DNA of 64,000 bases from CAZHVS01 sp964536015. GTDB lineage: Bacteria > Bacteroidota > Ignavibacteria > Ignavibacteriales > Ignavibacteriaceae. The position numbers and the translations under genes are program-made. Positions 1-8,818 of this stretch are shown here, piece by piece (position 1 is the stretch's first letter; every line of letters starts with the position of its first letter). Location: assembly GCA_964536015.1 (NCBI GenBank), contig CAZHVS010000007.1, forward strand, positions 62,001 to 126,000. Direction: 5' to 3'. The notes under the pieces are model-generated. The model was not told the DNA's origin. It saw only the letters and a program-made list of their open reading frames with translations, and searched no databases.

Positions 1-1010
1 TCCTCAACAATTTTGGTTATTGTTTGATCATTTAATCCCGGAATTTTTTTAATATCATTAATTTCGTAATTAAATTCTTTTGCTTCTTCTTCTGTTAAAG
101 AAATAACCCGCAACCCCCAAAATTCAGGGTAATCGGGAGCTAATGCATTCCAGTCATTATAGCAATGACTAATATCAGAACGATAATTAAGATAGTATTT
201 CCCACTGTTCAATTCAATTAGTTTAATGATAATGCGATTTTTAACATCCCCACCTAAGTGAAAATTCCTTCCTTCCCGCATAGTCCAGACAATTTTATTA
301 GCCGTATTATCAATCCAACCATAATCAAAATAATCTTCACTAACAATTTCCCCACCTCCAACTATTAAAAGTTTTGTTTTCTTTTGCAGAGTAAATTGTT
401 TTTTAATTTGTACATAATTCCCCGGCCGAGTAATTGCCGCAACTGGTGATTTGAGCTTAAGTAATGATGCTACTTTACCAAGAAGTGTTTTTGAATATGA
501 GAAATCGTATTTAAAATAATTCTGAAATTTATTTTTGGTTTTATCATATTTACTAAAACCACCCCAGGTACCCGCCCAGATATTTCCAGCCTTATCTTTA
601 TGTAATGAAGTAATATTATTATCATGAATGGAAAATCCGTTAGATGGTTGATTGATAAAATAATCAAATTTATCTTTAAGTTTGTTATACCTGTTTAATC
701 CCCCCGATAAAGTACCAACCCATAAATCGCCGTTGTTATCTTCTAATACAGATGTTACTCCATCAGATGATAAAGTATTTTGATTGCTATTGCTATGTCT
801 GTACTGTTTAAATGAATAACCATCGTACCTTAATAAACCATTGCGGGAACCTAACCAGATAAATCCTTTTTTATCTTGGTATACACAATTAATTGAGTTG
901 GTTGGAAGTCCTTGTTCAATAGTCAGAGCTTCAAATTTTTTATTTGTTTGCTGCGAAAAAAGAGGTATTATCTGAATTAAGATAAACACCAAAAAATATT
1001 TATTTCTCAT
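1..1010 (-). CDS. Two-component-regulator propeller (Reg_prop) protein, 5' part only
   Basis: The gene starts at the ATG at 1008-1010 and runs off the left edge with 336 open codons. A Sec signal peptide (about residues 1-20, ending LFSQ) precedes several Reg_prop beta-propeller blades (about 30-180), recognisable by GLPTNSINCVYQD, GFIWLGSRNGLLRYDG, DLWVGTLSGGLNRY and NIWAGTWGGFSKYD. Residues about 185-320 form a beta-rich segment I do not recognise. In known proteins such periplasmic propellers sit in front of a kinase, cyclase or phosphatase output, but that part is outside the window. It is divergent from the binding-protein/kinase operon at 1202, with 191 bp between them in which I see no clear signal. 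The propeller call is firm; the output type is unknown. Confidence 0.85.
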   Translation of the reverse strand, partial: MRNKYFLVFILIQIIPLFSQQTNKKFEALTIEQGLPTNSINCVYQDKKGFIWLGSRNGLLRYDGYSFKQYRHSNSNQNTLSSDGVTSVLEDNNGDLWVGTLSGGLNRYNKLKDKFDYFINQPSNGFSIHDNNITSLHKDKAGNIWAGTWGGFSKYDKTKNKFQNYFKYDFSYSKTLLGKVASLLKLKSPVAAITRPGNYVQIKKQFTLQKKTKLLIVGGGEIVSEDYFDYGWIDNTANKIVWTMREGRNFHLGGDVKNRIIIKLIELNSGKYYLNYRSDISHCYNDWNALAPDYPEFWGLRVISLTEEEAKEFNYEINDIKKIPGLNDQTITKIVE

Positions 1011-1201
1011 ACCTCAAAATATAGCTGTAATTCATAAATGATACTGAAAAAATTTGGGTAAAATCTTAATAAATAATTTATGGAATAATCTGGTACAGTA
1101 TAATAATTAGAATAAAAGTCTTTCGTTTTTTATAAAGATTTTTTTTAAGTTAAGTTTATGAAAAATATCTCTTATTAATCTTTACCAGAAGAATAAAATC
1201 A

Positions 1202-2173
1202 ATGAAAAAAATTTTGCGTTATTTGTTTCTGGTAATTGGTTTTACCGGTTTGGTTTTTGCCCAGCAAACCAAACTAAAAAAAATCTCCTTTGTCCCCCAC
1301 TGGAGTCCGCAGGCACAGTTTGCTGGTTATTATGTGGCATTTGAAAAAGGGATTTATAAAAAATATGGAATAGATCTTCAAATTATTACGGGCGGACCTA
1401 AAGTATACTCTTCAAAACTTCTGGAAAACGGTCAGGCTGACTTTGCATCTTTATGGTTAACCAATGCCATTCAACTTAGAGACAAGGGGGTTAAAGTTGT
1501 TAATCTTGCTCAACTAATCAACCGTTCAGCTTTAATGTTGATAACAAAAAAATCTTCTAATATTAAAATGCCTCAGGATATGAATGGGAAAAAAATTGGC
1601 ATCTGGGGAGGAGATTTTGAGATTCAACCGATGGCATTTTTTAAAAAGTTTAATTTGGATGTAAAAGTAATTCACCAAGGAAATTCTATTAATTTATTTT
1701 TTCTTGATGGAATTGATGTTACTACGGCAATGTGGTACAATGAATATCATACAATTATTAATTCGGGAATTAATGAAGATGAGCTTGTAACATTCTTCTT
1801 TTCAGACTATGGATTAAATTTTCCCGAAGAAGGAATTTACTGTCTTGAAAATACTTTGCGAAATGATCCTGAAGTTTGCAAGAATTTTGTTCTTGCCACT
1901 CTTGAGGGCTGGCAATATTCATTTAATAACCTGGAAGAGACTTTACAGATAATTGCTCACTATGTTGCAAAAGCAGCTTTACCTTTTAATTCTGCTCATC
2001 AAAAATGGATGCTTTCAAGAATGAAAGATTTAATTTTTCCATCAGGCTCAATAAAAAATTTTGAAAAGCTATCAAAAGAAAATTATATGCTTGTCGGCAA
2101 AAAGTTGATGGAATCTTCACTAATAAAAAATATTCCTGATTACGAAAATTTTTATAAACCAGTAGAACCTTAA
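1202..2173 (+). CDS. NMT1/THI5-like periplasmic substrate-binding protein
   Basis: A 323-residue secreted protein with signal peptide 1-20 (ending VFA-QQT). The NMT1/THI5-like fold is shown by HWSPQAQFAGYYVAFEKG (about 33-50), KYGIDLQIITGGP, the central GKKIGIWGGDFEIQP and late EEGIYCLENTL. Family members bind pyrimidine, taurine or aromatic ligands for ABC import. Here no permease or ATPase gene follows. The stop codon directly abuts the start of a sensor histidine kinase, so I infer a ligand-presenting role in signalling rather than transport. The ligand cannot be read from sequence. It could still serve a transporter encoded elsewhere. Confidence 0.85.
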   Translation: MKKILRYLFLVIGFTGLVFAQQTKLKKISFVPHWSPQAQFAGYYVAFEKGIYKKYGIDLQIITGGPKVYSSKLLENGQADFASLWLTNAIQLRDKGVKVVNLAQLINRSALMLITKKSSNIKMPQDMNGKKIGIWGGDFEIQPMAFFKKFNLDVKVIHQGNSINLFFLDGIDVTTAMWYNEYHTIINSGINEDELVTFFFSDYGLNFPEEGIYCLENTLRNDPEVCKNFVLATLEGWQYSFNNLEETLQIIAHYVAKAALPFNSAHQKWMLSRMKDLIFPSGSIKNFEKLSKENYMLVGKKLMESSLIKNIPDYENFYKPVEP

Positions 2174-4795
2174 ATGAGTATGAAAAAAATATTGCCAAAA
2201 CGTGGATTATCATTTAAATTGGTTGTATTAGTCTGCTCGGTAGTAATAATAATTATTACTTCTATTCTTGGTTATTTATATTTTGTTTCTCACATAACAA
2301 TTAAAAAAAATCTAAAAGAAAATTCTAAATTACTTACTCTTTCAATAGTCAATCGTGTAGAAAAGATTTTAACAGGCGTTCAAAAAGTACCGGATAACCT
2401 CGCAAAAGTTGTTGAGTCATCAGATTATACTGAAGAAGAATTATTCCATTTTATGAAACTTGTTGTGCAGAATAATCCCGATGTGTTTGGTATGGCAATA
2501 GCTTTTGAACCATATTATTTTAAAACGAACTCATATTACTTTTCTCCTTATGTTTACAAATATAAAGACACAATTAAAACAACTTTTCTTGGGGGAGAAA
2601 ATTATGATTACTTTACAATGGATTGGTATGAAATTCCCAAAGAACTAGATAGACCAATATGGAGTGAGCCTTACTTTGATGAAGGAGGCGGCAATATTGT
2701 AATGTCTACTTATTCTGTTCCGATTTACAAAAATATAAACGGAAAAAGAAAGTTTGTCGGAATTCTTACTGCAGATATTTCGTTAGACTGGTTACATAAT
2801 ATTTTTGAAGAGATTAAAGTTTACAAGACTGGCTATGCTTTTATGATTTCAAAAAATGGCAGCATCGTTACTCATCCCAGAAAAGATTTGATTATGAATG
2901 AAACCATATTCAGTATTGCAGAAGAAATTGGTTCAAAAGAGTTGCGGATTATTGGAAGAAATATGATTCAAGGTAAGAGCAGTTTTGCTGAATTGGAATA
3001 TCATAATGTCACCACAGGAAAATTAAGCTGGATTTCTTATGCTCCCGTTAGTTTAAACGGTTGGTCTGTTGGCATTGTCTACCCTGTTGAGGAATTTACG
3101 GCAGATTTAAATAATTTGTTTACAAAAATGATTATTCTTGGTATTTCGGGAAGTTTAATTTTAATGTTTCTAATAATTTACATCTCCCGCTCTATTACAA
3201 AGCCGTTGAGACAATTGGCATTTGCGACTGAACAATTTGGTGAAGGAAATTTTAATGTTTCTCTCCCTGAAATTAAATCTAAAGACGAAATAGCAGATTT
3301 AACAAAATCATTTTCACTTATGCAAGATGCTCTTACAAAAACTATTGGAGAATTGTGGCAGGCAAATGATGAACTTGAAAATTATAGCCGGACTTTAGAA
3401 GAAAAAGTTGAAGACAGAACTTTTGAACTAAAAGAAAAAAATATTCTTCTGGATAAAGCTTTTAATAATGTAAAAACTCTTGGTGAGATCGGACAAAAAA
3501 TCACATCTACACTGAAAATGGAATCAATATTTAACACTGTTTATAAAAGTGTTAACTCATTAATGGATGCATCTTCATTTTTAATTTTTGCGTGCAACGA
3601 AGAGACAAATACACTTGATTGTAAATTATCAATTGAGAATGGTGAAAGACTTCCGGAGTTTAGTTTTAGTCTTGATGATAAAAATCGTTTTGCTGTATGG
3701 AGTGTGATTAATCGTCAACCTGTTTTTATGAATGATGTTGATATTGAATTTTCAAAATATATCCCAACACGAGTAAAACCTAAAGCAGGATTGTATGCTT
3801 CTTCAATTATCTATCTACCGTTAATTGTTAAAGAAAAAGTAATCGGAGTAATATCTGCTCAGAGTTTCAAGAAAAATGCTTACAATGAAAATCATCTGGA
3901 TATTTTAAGTACAATTGCAAGCTATACTGCTATTGCTCTTGATAATGCTTATGCATACGAGAGAATTAACAAAGCCAATAAAGAATTAAAAGAAGCACAA
4001 TCACAATTAATTCAAGTAGAAAAAATGGCTTCATTAGGACAGCTGACTGCAGGAATTGCACACGAGATAAAAAATCCATTAAACTTTATAACAAACTTCG
4101 CCGAACTTACTTCGGAACTTGTTCAGGAACTAACTGAAGAACTTGAAAAAGAGCTTGATAAATTCAATAAAGAAAATTGGGAAAATTTAAAATCACTAAT
4201 TGCTGACATTGAACAGAATGTTAAGAAAATTGATGAGCATGGGAAAAGAGCTGATAGTATTGTAAAAGGAATGCTTCTCCACTCAAGAGGAAAAGCTGGT
4301 GAAATGCAAAAAACAAACATCAATGATTTGCTATCCGAATATGTCAATCTTGCTTACCACGGATTTAGAGCACAGGATTCTACCTTTAATGTTAAAATAG
4401 AAACTAACTATGATAAATCTATTCCAAAGATTAATGTTGTTCCGCAAAATATTAGTCGTGTTTTTCTTAACATTTTGAATAATGCTTGTTACTCGGTTCA
4501 TGAAAAGAAAAAAGAATTTGGTGATAAATTTAATCCTGTACTATCTGTAACTACAATTGATAACCATGATAAAATCCATGTCAAAATCAGAGATAACGGA
4601 AAAGGAATTCCAAAAGATGTACTGGATAAAGTTTTTAATCCTTTCTTTACAACCAAACCAACTGGAAAAGGAACTGGACTTGGGTTATCACTTTCATTTG
4701 ATATAGTTGTACAGGAACATAAAGGTGAATTAAAGGTTGAATCGGAACCAGGTGAGTATGCCGAATTTGTAATTACTATTCCAAAAAATTTGTAA
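2174..4795 (+). CDS. Membrane sensor histidine kinase (dCACHE-HAMP-GAF-HisKA-HATPase)
   Basis: 873 residues. Order: TM1 (about 14-36), a large periplasmic dCACHE-type sensor (about 40-310, with PYVYKYKDT, MDWYEIP, PIWSEPYFDEGGG and GYAFMISKNGSIVTHP), TM2 (about 315-337), HAMP (IYISRSITKPLRQLA onward), a coiled coil, GAF (about 430-595), a second coiled coil, then the kinase core. His630 lies in IAHEIKNPL. The ATPase has an N box (NILNNAC, 766-772), DNGKGIP (from 807), FFTTKP and GKGTGLGL. It is complete and should be active. Its start codon immediately follows the stop of the binding protein, and two receivers follow, so the four genes form one operon. A later start at Met3 is possible. Confidence 0.93.
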   Translation: MSMKKILPKRGLSFKLVVLVCSVVIIIITSILGYLYFVSHITIKKNLKENSKLLTLSIVNRVEKILTGVQKVPDNLAKVVESSDYTEEELFHFMKLVVQNNPDVFGMAIAFEPYYFKTNSYYFSPYVYKYKDTIKTTFLGGENYDYFTMDWYEIPKELDRPIWSEPYFDEGGGNIVMSTYSVPIYKNINGKRKFVGILTADISLDWLHNIFEEIKVYKTGYAFMISKNGSIVTHPRKDLIMNETIFSIAEEIGSKELRIIGRNMIQGKSSFAELEYHNVTTGKLSWISYAPVSLNGWSVGIVYPVEEFTADLNNLFTKMIILGISGSLILMFLIIYISRSITKPLRQLAFATEQFGEGNFNVSLPEIKSKDEIADLTKSFSLMQDALTKTIGELWQANDELENYSRTLEEKVEDRTFELKEKNILLDKAFNNVKTLGEIGQKITSTLKMESIFNTVYKSVNSLMDASSFLIFACNEETNTLDCKLSIENGERLPEFSFSLDDKNRFAVWSVINRQPVFMNDVDIEFSKYIPTRVKPKAGLYASSIIYLPLIVKEKVIGVISAQSFKKNAYNENHLDILSTIASYTAIALDNAYAYERINKANKELKEAQSQLIQVEKMASLGQLTAGIAHEIKNPLNFITNFAELTSELVQELTEELEKELDKFNKENWENLKSLIADIEQNVKKIDEHGKRADSIVKGMLLHSRGKAGEMQKTNINDLLSEYVNLAYHGFRAQDSTFNVKIETNYDKSIPKINVVPQNISRVFLNILNNACYSVHEKKKEFGDKFNPVLSVTTIDNHDKIHVKIRDNGKGIPKDVLDKVFNPFFTTKPTGKGTGLGLSLSFDIVVQEHKGELKVESEPGEYAEFVITIPKNL

Positions 4796-4807
4796 GGAAC
4801 TCCTCTT

Positions 4808-5191
4808 ATGAAAATAATGGTAGTTGATGATGAGCGTGATATAGAAACTCTATTCAGACAGAGATTCAGAAAAGAAATAAAAGAAAATTTACTCGATTTT
4901 CATTTTGCCTTTTCAGGCGAAGAAGCACTTGATTATCTGAAACAAAAAAATCCAACTGATGTTGTGCTTATTCTTTCGGATATAAATATGCCAGGCATGA
5001 GTGGAATTGAGTTGTTGAAAATTCTTAAAGAAGATTTTTCTCACCTTAAAGTGTTTATGATAACCGCTTACGATGATAAAGAAAAATATGAAAAAGCGAT
5101 TGCTTATGGAGCAGAAGAATTTCTTGCCAAACCAATCGATTTTGAAAAATTAAAAAAAGCAATGTTTGATATTTTAAAAAACAGGAATTAA
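4808..5191 (+). CDS. Single-domain response regulator (CheY-like receiver)
   Basis: 127 residues, receiver domain only. The acidic pocket is VVDDE near the N terminus, the phospho-acceptor is Asp58 in ILSDINMP, the switch Thr is in MITAYDD, and the conserved Lys is in LAKPID. It has no output domain, so it must act by protein contact. AAGGA is well placed ahead of the ATG. It is very similar to the receiver of the next gene: both have DDE-D-E-L-RQRFRK and LSDINMP, and the similarity runs over most of their length. This suggests tandem duplication. It is probably phosphorylated by the upstream kinase. Confidence 0.93.
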   Translation: MKIMVVDDERDIETLFRQRFRKEIKENLLDFHFAFSGEEALDYLKQKNPTDVVLILSDINMPGMSGIELLKILKEDFSHLKVFMITAYDDKEKYEKAIAYGAEEFLAKPIDFEKLKKAMFDILKNRN

Positions 5192-5192
5192 A

Positions 5193-6353
5193 ATGCCCGA
5201 AAAAATTTTAGTTGTTGATGATGAACCGGATCTTGAATCTTTAATCCGTCAAAGATTTAGAAAAAAAATTAAAGAAGCTAATTATGATTTTGTTTTTGCA
5301 AGAAACGGACTTGAAGCTCTGGCAAGAATTCTTGAACACAAAGATGTTGGAGTTATTCTAAGTGATATTAATATGCCTGAGATGGATGGTCTAACTCTGC
5401 TTACAAAATTGAACGAACTAAAAAATCCTGCCCTTAAGACTGTTATTGTTTCAGCTTATGGCGATATGGAGAACATTCGCACTGCTATGAATAGAGGTGC
5501 TTATGATTTTGTAACTAAACCGGTAGACTTTACTGACCTTGAAGTAACAATCGAAAAAACCATTAATGAACTTCAAATAATAAGAAATGCCATAAAGGAA
5601 CACGATAAACTTTTAGCAATACAGCACGATCTTGAAACCGCAAGAAATATTCAGAAAGCAATTCTTCCAAAAGTATTCCCACCATTCCCTGATAGAAATG
5701 AGTTTGAAATATATGCAGCAATGGAAGCCGCAAAAGAAGTCGGCGGAGATTTTTACGATTTCTTTATGATTGATAATGACAGAATAGGATTAGTTATTGG
5801 GGATGTTTCTGGCAAAGGTGTTCCGGCTGCAATTTTTATGGCAGTAAGCAGAACTTTATTAAGAGCAACTGCTCTTAAAGGATTACCACCCGATGAATGC
5901 CTTACTTACGTCAATAATCTTCTTTGTCTTGAAAGTGTGGCATCTATGTTTGTAACTGTTTTCTATGGAATTTTAAATCTGAAAAGCAAAGAACTGTGTT
6001 ATGCCAACGGCGGACATAATCCTCCATATTTAATTAAACAAGATGGCGCTGCTGAAGAACTAGAATTAACTGGTGGTCTTGCTCTTGGTATAAAAGATGG
6101 AATTACTTATAAAAAAAATACGATTCAATTAAATTCATCAGATACTATTTTTCTATTTACTGATGGCGTAACAGAAGCAATGAATGAAAAAGAAGAATTG
6201 TTTTCTGACGAAAGATTAAAAAATTTACTTCAATCATCTATTTATTTATCGACCGAAAATTTAATAAATACAATAGTAAAAAATGTTCACGAATTTTCTA
6301 AAGAAGTTGAACAATATGATGATATTACTGCATTAGCATTAAGATTGAAGTAG
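5193..6353 (+). CDS. Receiver-PP2C (SpoIIE/RsbU-type) serine phosphatase
   Basis: 386 residues. An N-terminal receiver (about 1-125, with LVVDDEPD, LSDINMPEMDG, VSAYGD and VTKPVD) and a short helical linker lead into a PP2C SpoIIE domain (about 155-386). Metal-binding motifs are visible: EVGGDFYDF, VIGDVSGKGVPAA, LFTDGVTEAMN and EQYDDITALAL. In RsbU-like systems such phosphatases dephosphorylate an anti-sigma-factor antagonist; no such partner is encoded here. One base separates it from the preceding receiver. Its last 15 bases overlap the 3' end of the convergent permease gene. The most likely reading is phosphorelay input from the kinase and serine-dephosphorylation output. Confidence 0.93.
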   Translation: MPEKILVVDDEPDLESLIRQRFRKKIKEANYDFVFARNGLEALARILEHKDVGVILSDINMPEMDGLTLLTKLNELKNPALKTVIVSAYGDMENIRTAMNRGAYDFVTKPVDFTDLEVTIEKTINELQIIRNAIKEHDKLLAIQHDLETARNIQKAILPKVFPPFPDRNEFEIYAAMEAAKEVGGDFYDFFMIDNDRIGLVIGDVSGKGVPAAIFMAVSRTLLRATALKGLPPDECLTYVNNLLCLESVASMFVTVFYGILNLKSKELCYANGGHNPPYLIKQDGAAEELELTGGLALGIKDGITYKKNTIQLNSSDTIFLFTDGVTEAMNEKEELFSDERLKNLLQSSIYLSTENLINTIVKNVHEFSKEVEQYDDITALALRLK

Positions 6354-7691
6354 CTGCTTCTTTTTTATTCTATAAAAATACCAATAAACAGGAAAACCTG
6401 TTCCAATCAAACCAGTGCAGGCAAGTAATCCTGCAGCAGGATAAGCAATTAAAGTTCCGTACGCTATGTACAGCTGAATTATAATTGAAATTGTCGCCAT
6501 TACTCTCCAGAACTTCACTTTATAAGTCGGCTTATATTCCTTTTTCCTTCTTAACGAAAAAATTGCTCCATAAACAAGTGCATTTTGCAACACATAAGAT
6601 AATGTAAAGTAGCCAAGCATTGTTTCAATATTACCAAGAAGAAAAAGTATAATTGATAAACCCGCCTGAATAAATATTGAATAATATGGAGTCAAATACC
6701 TGGGATGAAGTTTGCCGAAGACTTCAAAAAACAACCCATCTCTTGCCATTGCATATTCAAGACGTGGTTGAGTCATAATAACGGAATTTAACACTCCAAC
6801 CATTGAAATGAAAAATATTATTGCAAAAAGACTACTTGCAATATTTCTTGAAAAATCGATAAATAAAAATGGATTAATAAAATTACCTTCAGAAACAGAA
6901 GTCAACTTATCGTATGGGACAATTGCTGACGTACAAAAACTAATTAATGTATAAGCCACAACAACAAACACAATAGAACCTATTAAACTAAGAGGTAAGT
7001 TTCTGTTTGGATTTTTTACTTCTCCAGCCATGTAAAGAATATTTATAAATCCAGCATAAGCCCATAATGTAGTCGAGACACCAGTTGTTATAATATAAAA
7101 TATAGAATTTGTCCCTTCCCATTGAAAATTCGGTTTTACAAAAAAAAGATTTCCACTACCAACATAGAACAATCCAATGACAACTATTGATATTAATGGT
7201 AGAATTTTACTCGCTGTAAGAATAACTTGCAATATACTTCCTGTCTTAACATTCTTAAATTGAACATATGCCAATAAAAGAATTATTAAAGCTGCAAATA
7301 TTTTAGCATAAAAAGGGTTTATTAAAATAGGCACAAAATAACTTAACGCAGATGCGGCCAGCAAACCGATTATAGTTAAAGTTGGTGTATCGCTCGTTAA
7401 AAAAGCGGTCCATGTGTAAAGAAAAGCAAGAAAAGGTGAACCAGCTTTGTAAAGGAAATAATATGGTCCTCCCTGATTTGGATAGGCTGTCCCCATTTCT
7501 GCGAGTATTAAAATCTGCGGAAACCATAAAAGCCCACCGATTAACCAGATAATTACACTCATTAGTGGACTACCTGCAAAACGAGCTACAATTGGTAAAT
7601 TAATGAATACACCACTGCCAATTACTGCACCGATAATTATTGCTGATGTTTGTATTATTCCAAGTTGTCGTTTAGGGTTAAGTTCTTCCAT
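6339..7691 (-). CDS. APC-superfamily amino-acid permease
   Basis: 450 residues with about 12 hydrophobic segments. The APC signature is in the first two helices (SAIIIGAVIGSGVFINLP, then a Gly/Trp-rich IIWLIGGLLWFPQ, EMGTAYPNQGGPYYFLYKA). TM6-TM7 hold WAYAGFINILYMAGEVKNPNRNLP, typical of the APC/LAT-like branch. It should import or exchange amino acids or amines; the substrate is not deducible. Its neighbours are convergent on one side (15-bp overlap with the phosphatase) and divergent from the copper-chaperone genes on the other, so it is probably monocistronic. Confidence 0.9.
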   Translation of the reverse strand: MEELNPKRQLGIIQTSAIIIGAVIGSGVFINLPIVARFAGSPLMSVIIWLIGGLLWFPQILILAEMGTAYPNQGGPYYFLYKAGSPFLAFLYTWTAFLTSDTPTLTIIGLLAASALSYFVPILINPFYAKIFAALIILLLAYVQFKNVKTGSILQVILTASKILPLISIVVIGLFYVGSGNLFFVKPNFQWEGTNSIFYIITTGVSTTLWAYAGFINILYMAGEVKNPNRNLPLSLIGSIVFVVVAYTLISFCTSAIVPYDKLTSVSEGNFINPFLFIDFSRNIASSLFAIIFFISMVGVLNSVIMTQPRLEYAMARDGLFFEVFGKLHPRYLTPYYSIFIQAGLSIILFLLGNIETMLGYFTLSYVLQNALVYGAIFSLRRKKEYKPTYKVKFWRVMATISIIIQLYIAYGTLIAYPAAGLLACTGLIGTGFPVYWYFYRIKKKQLLQS

Positions 7692-7806
7692 GAAAAAATA
7701 AAATTAACATCATCAATATAAAATTAATTTATTCATTTGCTTAAGAGTTCCTATTGAAATAATTTTACATGAAAATTTAATAAATGTTTACAAATCATAA
7801 ATCGTT

Positions 7807-8391
7807 ATGCCGCTTGCCAAAAGATTGATTATTTTTTTATGCATTATGTTTTCTGCCTGCCAGGATAAATTTCCTCAAAAGGAATATGTTGGAGATAACA
7901 ACTATGAACTTATTAACCAAGATGAAACAAAAATAAATTTTCCGATAATTTTTAAAGGTAAAATACTTGTGACTGTATTTATGTTTACAAGTTGTCCTGA
8001 CATTTGTCCTATGACTGTACATAATCTTCAGTTATTGCAAGAAAAAGTTCAAGAAGAAAAAATACAGAATGTAGAATTTGTTACTATATCATTTGACCCA
8101 AACAGAGACACACCTTCAAAACTGAAAGATTTTGGTGAACTGCAAGACATTAATTTCAAGAATTTTAATATGTGTACAGGGGATATACAATCAATAAAAA
8201 AACTTATGAAGGAGTTCAGCATAGTTGCTATTCCCGGTGACACCACTTACACCGCATCAAATAAACCTAGTTACTTTTTTACACATACCGACAGAATTAC
8301 ACTTATCGACAGGGAATTAAATATTCGCAAATATTACAATGGCAGCAAAGCCGACATAAAAGAAATAGTAAATGACATTAAGAGGTTATAA
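7807..8391 (+). CDS. SCO1/SenC-family copper chaperone (lipoprotein)
   Basis: 194 residues. A hydrophobic leader ends in FSAC with Cys18 followed by hydrophilic residues, consistent with a lipobox. The thioredoxin-like SCO fold is shown by TVFMFTSCPDICPMT (copper/thiol Cys63 and Cys67) and by the conserved distal His in FTHTDRITLID. SCO proteins metallate or reduce the CuA centre of cytochrome oxidase. The stop codon overlaps the ATG of a PCuAC-type protein by one base, so the two form a copper-delivery pair. No oxidase subunit genes are nearby. No clear Shine-Dalgarno precedes the start. Confidence 0.93.
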   Translation: MPLAKRLIIFLCIMFSACQDKFPQKEYVGDNNYELINQDETKINFPIIFKGKILVTVFMFTSCPDICPMTVHNLQLLQEKVQEEKIQNVEFVTISFDPNRDTPSKLKDFGELQDINFKNFNMCTGDIQSIKKLMKEFSIVAIPGDTTYTASNKPSYFFTHTDRITLIDRELNIRKYYNGSKADIKEIVNDIKRL

Positions 8392-8801
8392 TGATTATGA
8401 CAAAGTTATTAGTTTTTTTATCACTCATTACATTCTTTTTATCAAGTATAAATATTGAAAATCCATGGATACGTCCTGCTAACAGAGAAATGAATACCGG
8501 TGGATTTATGGATATTTCAAACACATCTGATTATGCCGACACTTTATATAAAGTAGAATGTAATTTTGCCGAGTTAGTTCAAATTCATGAATCATATCAA
8601 AACAATGGTATGATGGGTATGCGAGAAATTAAAGAACTTATAATTCCTCCTAAAAGTACCGTTAGCCTTAAACCTCGTAGTTACCACATCATGTTTATCG
8701 GACTAACAAAAGATTTAAAAGACGGAACAACTGAAAAAATCAAGTTGTATTTTAAAAAAGCTGGCATCAAAACACTAACTATTCCTATTACAAAAAAATA
8801 A
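8391..8801 (+). CDS. PCuAC periplasmic copper chaperone (DUF461 family)
   Basis: 136 residues with an N-terminal signal peptide (about 1-20) and a cupredoxin-like domain. The Cu(I) ligand set of the family is visible: His in VQIHESYQNNGMMGM, the following Met residues, and His-x-Met in SYHIMFIGLT. PENPWIRPA near the start and KDLKDGTT near the end also fit. In studied bacteria PCuAC passes copper to SCO and the CuA site. Here it is translationally coupled to the SCO gene. Met1 and Met3 are both possible starts; Met1 gives the one-base overlap. Confidence 0.92.
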   Translation: MIMTKLLVFLSLITFFLSSINIENPWIRPANREMNTGGFMDISNTSDYADTLYKVECNFAELVQIHESYQNNGMMGMREIKELIIPPKSTVSLKPRSYHIMFIGLTKDLKDGTTEKIKLYFKKAGIKTLTIPITKK

Positions 8802-8818
8802 TTAAAAAGGATTGAACA

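Noticed and set aside
470..667. 65-residue minus-strand ORF
   Set aside because: It lies in another frame inside the Reg_prop gene, which has clear propeller motifs through this stretch.
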